This document shows positions 61,129 through 64,000 of a stretch of DNA of 64,000 nucleotides, piece by piece; the stretch's first letter is position 1; each line of letters begins with the position of its first letter. This DNA is from Gordonia liuliyuniae (GTDB lineage: Bacteria; Actinomycetota; Actinomycetes; Mycobacteriales; Mycobacteriaceae). The stretch is from the NCBI RefSeq assembly GCF_021739025.1, contig NZ_JAKKOT010000001.1:1-64000 (forward strand), written 5' to 3'. The translations under genes and the position numbers were made by a program. The notes beneath the pieces are model-generated. The model ran no database searches. It had not been told where the DNA came from and saw nothing but the letters and a program-made list of their open reading frames with translations.

Positions 61129-61703
61129 CCGTCCTGCTGGTCGTCGTGCTCGTGATCGTGCTGCTCGCCGTACTCGGCGGCGGCGCGTTCGCCTTCGCGT
61201 TGGTCCGATCGTCCAAGTCGGCGCCTTCGGGCGCCGCGATCGGGGGCGTCGGTGTCGTTGTCCCCAAATCGTGGGCGGGCTCGCACGACCCGGAGGCCCG
61301 ACTGCACCGGCGCATTCGGGACGCGGTGGCGGCGCTCGATGCGACGATCGGCACGTCCGGCATCGCGCAGATCGACGACCGCGCCCGATTGATGGTGTCC
61401 GCGCAGGAACTCGATCAGCGCCTGGTGACGATCTGGGCGCTTCCCGCGGCCGCGAGAGCGCAGCCGCTGGCCGAGGTGGAGCACGGTGTCGCCGCGCTCG
61501 AATCCGCTGCGGCGTCGGTCGCCCTGTCGTCGTCCGACGGAGCCGTCGGCCGTGCCCAAGACGCGGCAGGCAGTCTCGGCGGCTACGCCGGCGAAGCCCC
61601 GGCCTCACCTCCCCAAGTTGTCCCGCCCGTGCCGGACATCACTGTCCAGCAGCCTGCTGAGCGCCGTGACCGTCGCGATCCGCCGAGTAACCTGGCTAAG
61701 TGA
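61125..61703 (+). CDS. Small membrane-anchored protein (YdjH/LemA-like position)
   Basis: A 192-residue protein with one N-terminal membrane helix (LLVVVLVIVLLAVLGGGAFA), a helical middle (DPEARLHRRIRDAVAALDAT, ELDQRLVTIWALPAAARAQP) and a Pro-rich tail. I do not recognise a family with certainty; its place after SPFH and zinc-ribbon genes corresponds to ydjH. ATG overlaps the zinc-ribbon stop (ATGA 61125-61128), and its own stop overlaps the isochorismate synthase start (GTGA), so all four genes are coupled. Confidence 0.8.
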   Translation: MTVLLVVVLVIVLLAVLGGGAFAFALVRSSKSAPSGAAIGGVGVVVPKSWAGSHDPEARLHRRIRDAVAALDATIGTSGIAQIDDRARLMVSAQELDQRLVTIWALPAAARAQPLAEVEHGVAALESAAASVALSSSDGAVGRAQDAAGSLGGYAGEAPASPPQVVPPVPDITVQQPAERRDRRDPPSNLAK

Positions 61704-62779
61704 TTCCGAGTTCTCTGTTCGCGTCCGCCACCACGTCACGGCGAGGAAGCGGCAGGACCGGCGAGTACTCGACGGTGGACGCCGCCCGCGAAGCTCTCGC
61801 ATCCGGTGCGGCGACCGCGGTGACCGGAGCGTTCGGTTTCGATCCGTCCGGTGACGCCGCGTTGATCACGCCCGAGTCGTTCGGCGTCGTCCCCCGCGCA
61901 GCCCCGACGGCGGGTCCGCCGCCTCGGCTCGTCTCGTCAGCGCTCACTCCGGCCGACGAGCACGCCGACCGGGTGCGAACCGCTCTCGCCGCGATCGACG
62001 ACGCGCGCGTCGCGAAGGTCGTCCTCGCCCGCACCAACGAGCTGACCTTCGACGCACCTTTCGACCCGGTCGACCTGTTCGGCCGCTTCGTTCCCGACGC
62101 CACCGCGTCGACGACGACGGCGTTCGCGGTCCCGCTCGATCCTGCGCTCGGACGCCGCGGGCACTGGCTCGTCGGCGCGAGCCCCGAACTGCTCGTCCGA
62201 CGGTCCGGCCGCATAGTCACCTGCCATCCGTTCGCGGGCACCGCGCCGCGCAGCGCCGATCCGGCCACCGATCGTCTCGCGGTCGACGCGCTGCGCGCAT
62301 CCGACAAAGATCTCCGCGAGCACGCGTTCGTCGTCGACTCCCTTGTCTCGGCGTTGGCGCCGCTGTGCTCTGAGCTCACTGTCACGGACGCGCCGCAGAT
62401 CCAGTCGACGCCCGCCGTGTGGCACCTGGCGACACCGATCCGGGGCGTCCTCGCCGACGAATCCGTCACCGCGCTCGACCTCGCCGCATTGCTGTCACCG
62501 ACGCCAGCCGTCTGCGGCACTCCGCGCGATGCCGCGACCGCGCTGATCGCCGAGATCGAAGGCCGCCGCGACTTCTATGCGGGCGCGGTCGGGTGGTGCG
62601 ACGCGGCAGGCGACGGCGAGTGGACGGTGTCGATCCGCTGTCTCGAACTCGATGCCGCCCACACCGGTGTCACGACGTGGGCCGGCGGCGGCATCGTCGT
62701 GGGCTCGGACCCGGACGCCGAGGTGGCCGAGACCGAGGCCAAGTTCCGCACGGTGCTCGGCGCGTTGGGTGTGCGCTGA
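61700..62779 (+). CDS. Isochorismate synthase (MenF/EntC/DhbC type)
   Basis: A 359-residue chorismate-utilising enzyme. Landmarks are VAKVVLARTNELTF, LVGASPELLVRRSGRIVTCH, PFAGTAPRS, STPAVWHLATPIRGVLAD, SPTPAVCGTPRDAATALIAE and the catalytic FYAGAVGWCDAAGDGEWTVS. It makes isochorismate for menaquinone or for a catecholate or salicylate siderophore; no men or siderophore genes are in view to decide. It starts GTG 61700, coupled to the membrane-protein operon upstream. The M. tuberculosis counterpart is EntC (Rv3215). Confidence 0.92.
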   Translation: MIPSSLFASATTSRRGSGRTGEYSTVDAAREALASGAATAVTGAFGFDPSGDAALITPESFGVVPRAAPTAGPPPRLVSSALTPADEHADRVRTALAAIDDARVAKVVLARTNELTFDAPFDPVDLFGRFVPDATASTTTAFAVPLDPALGRRGHWLVGASPELLVRRSGRIVTCHPFAGTAPRSADPATDRLAVDALRASDKDLREHAFVVDSLVSALAPLCSELTVTDAPQIQSTPAVWHLATPIRGVLADESVTALDLAALLSPTPAVCGTPRDAATALIAEIEGRRDFYAGAVGWCDAAGDGEWTVSIRCLELDAAHTGVTTWAGGGIVVGSDPDAEVAETEAKFRTVLGALGVR

Positions 62780-62822
62780 CAGGGATGTTCGCTGACAGTG
62801 GTGTTCGCTGACAGGGGGTGTT
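62774..62822 (+). repeat. Three tandem 16-17-bp repeats
   Basis: CGCTGACAGGGATGTT, CGCTGACAGTGGTGTT and CGCTGACAGGGGGTGTT follow one another, beginning in the last codons of the isochorismate synthase gene. The unit contains the stop codon, so earlier slippage duplicated the gene end. Three units with no spacers are not a CRISPR array. Confidence 0.85.
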
Positions 62823-62825
62823 CGT

Positions 62826-64000
62826 TCAGCCCAGCGCGGTGTCCAGATCGCGGATCAGGTCGTCCGCCGCCTCCAGGCCGACCGACAGGCGGACCATCGA
62901 GTCCGTCAAACCGATGCTGGCTCGACCTTCCGGCCCCATCGCGCGGTGCGTGGTGGTCGCCGGATGCGTGATCAAGCTCTTCGCGTCACCCAGGTTGTTC
63001 GAGATGTCGACCAGTTGGAGGCCGTTGAGAACCTCGAACGCGCGCTCCTTGCCCGACGCGCCCGGGCTTCCTGCCAGCTCGAACGTGATGACGGTGCCGC
63101 CGCCGGCCATCTGCGACTTCGCGAGATCGTACTGCGGGTGCGAGGTCAGGAACGGGTAGATGGCCTTCGCGACACGCGCATCGTCGTCGAGGAACTCGGC
63201 GATCCGCTGCGCCGTCGACACCGACTGGTCGAGGCGCACCTTCATGGTCTCCAGCCCTTTGAGCATCACCCACGCGTTGAACGGGCTCAACGCCGGCCCG
63301 GTGTGCCGCATCAGTTCGCGGACCGGGCCCTGGATGTACTCTTCGGTGCCGAGGATCGCGCCGCCCATCACGCGACCCTGACCGTCGATGTGCTTGGTCC
63401 CCGAGTACACGATCACATCCGCGCCGAGTTCGAGTCCTCGCTGCAGGAGCGGTGTCGCGAACACGTTGTCGAGCACCACTTGCGCGCCTGCCGCGTGTGC
63501 CATCTCGGCCACCTGCCGGACGTCGACGACCGACTGCATCGGGTTCGACGGCGTCTCGAAGAACACTGCGTCGGCGGGTTCGGCGAGCGCGGCCTCCCAC
63601 TGTGCGAGGTCGTCGCCGTCGACGAACACCGTCTCGACGCCCCACGACGGGAGGATCTCGTTGCAGATGACGAAGCACGAACCGAACAGGCTGCGCGCGG
63701 CGACCAGCCGCGATCCCTTCTTCAAGAGCGCGCCGAGGGCGATGAACACCGCCGACATGCCGCTCGCCGTGGCGAAGCACGATTGCGTGCCCTCGATCTG
63801 GCGGAGCCGTTCCTGGAACATCGCGACCGTCGGATTGCCGTACCGGCTGTAGACGAAGCGCTGGTCTTCACCGGTGAAGGCGCGTTCGGCGGCCTCCGCC
63901 GAGTCGAACACGTACCCGCTGTTCAAGTAGAGGGCTTCGGAGGTCTCGAAGAAGCCGGAACGCATGAGGCCGCCACGCACTGCGACGGTCTCCGGAGACG
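62826..64000 (-). CDS. metZ: O-succinylhomoserine sulfhydrylase (5' end outside window)
   Basis: A PLP-dependent Cys/Met-metabolism enzyme that makes homocysteine from O-succinylhomoserine and sulfide. Visible are YSRYGNPTVAMFQERLRQIE, FATASGMSAVF, FETPSNPMQSVVDVRQVAEM, the Schiff-base Lys in VIVYSGTKHIDGQGRVMGGA, and HPATTTHRAMGPEGRASIGL. The frame stays open through the GTG at 63980 to the window edge and reads ETVAVRGGLMRSGF, which matches the MetZ N-terminal region. The true start is therefore beyond position 64000. Its neighbourhood includes another sulfur gene under a SAM riboswitch. Confidence 0.95.
   Translation of the reverse strand, partial: SPETVAVRGGLMRSGFFETSEALYLNSGYVFDSAEAAERAFTGEDQRFVYSRYGNPTVAMFQERLRQIEGTQSCFATASGMSAVFIALGALLKKGSRLVAARSLFGSCFVICNEILPSWGVETVFVDGDDLAQWEAALAEPADAVFFETPSNPMQSVVDVRQVAEMAHAAGAQVVLDNVFATPLLQRGLELGADVIVYSGTKHIDGQGRVMGGAILGTEEYIQGPVRELMRHTGPALSPFNAWVMLKGLETMKVRLDQSVSTAQRIAEFLDDDARVAKAIYPFLTSHPQYDLAKSQMAGGGTVITFELAGSPGASGKERAFEVLNGLQLVDISNNLGDAKSLITHPATTTHRAMGPEGRASIGLTDSMVRLSVGLEAADDLIRDLDTALG

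Noticed and set aside
62774..62822. Possible CRISPR array
   Set aside because: Only three head-to-tail units of 16-17 bases with no unique spacers and no cas genes; simple slippage repeat.

Overview
The window comes from a high-GC, mycolic-acid-containing actinobacterium of the order Mycobacteriales. The evidence is an antigen-85-like mycoloyltransferase, a KstR2-type steroid regulator with its operators, a DUF222/13E12 HNH protein, and the block ftsH-folE-folP-folB-folK-DUF3180-DUF6779-DUF2520-panC-panD-coaX in the mycobacterial order. Gordonia or a near relative (Williamsia, Rhodococcus, Tsukamurella) is my best guess. The genus is inferred, not shown.

Layout. (1) 1-507: the 5' tip of a 16S rRNA gene on the minus strand with its AT-rich leader and promoter. 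(2) 0.5-7.7 kb: small regulatory and housekeeping genes (SigG/SigJ-like sigma factor, VOC protein, HTH protein, MOSC protein, NTF2-like/LysR pair, RlmG-like methyltransferase), then kstR2 with its operator and an aldehyde dehydrogenase. (3) 7.8-13.3 kb: a minus-strand operon of a 35-residue amphipathic peptide, a strong intraoperonic hairpin, a GNAT enzyme, a secreted antigen-85-like mycoloyltransferase and a two-gene ABC exporter. I regard this as the best candidate for an undescribed system. (4) 14.1-17.4 kb: a mosaic of an intact IS1380-family transposase, two decayed IS3-family ends and two AT-richer orphan ORFs. (5) 17.5-24.0 kb: steroid C/D-ring (HIP) catabolism, fadA6-ipdF-fadE30 divergent from fadD3 over a KstR2-like operator, plus a second FadD-type ligase. 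(6) 24.0-28.8 kb: a branched-chain-amino-acid-type ABC importer whose two permeases and one ATPase are fused in one 917-residue protein. (7) 28.9-33.9 kb: DUF222/HNH protein, acyl-CoA ligase divergent from a GAF-LuxR regulator, and a small secreted protein with a decayed tandem copy. (8) 33.9-40.8 kb: lysS, a rhodanese-like gene preceded by a poly-cysteine leader ORF, a Tat-exported metallophosphoesterase, and a TetR-SDR / LLM-NTF2 divergent cluster around a 16-bp palindrome. (9) 40.7-56.3 kb: the pantothenate/folate/FtsH/Hpt/TilS/metalloprotease/DacB/Ppa block. (10) 56.3-64 kb: a cysteine-desulfurase-like gene under a SAM-IV-type riboswitch, a four-gene membrane locus (Pro/Gln-rich protein, SPFH-GYF protein, zinc-ribbon membrane protein, small membrane protein) running into an isochorismate synthase gene, and metZ cut by the window end.

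Translation starts were moved wherever a ribosome-binding site, a stop/start overlap or the family's N-terminus argued for it. Many minus-strand genes are coupled by 4-base ATGA, GTGA or TTGA overlaps. Several steroid genes look leaderless, with a TANNNT element 6-7 bases before the ATG.
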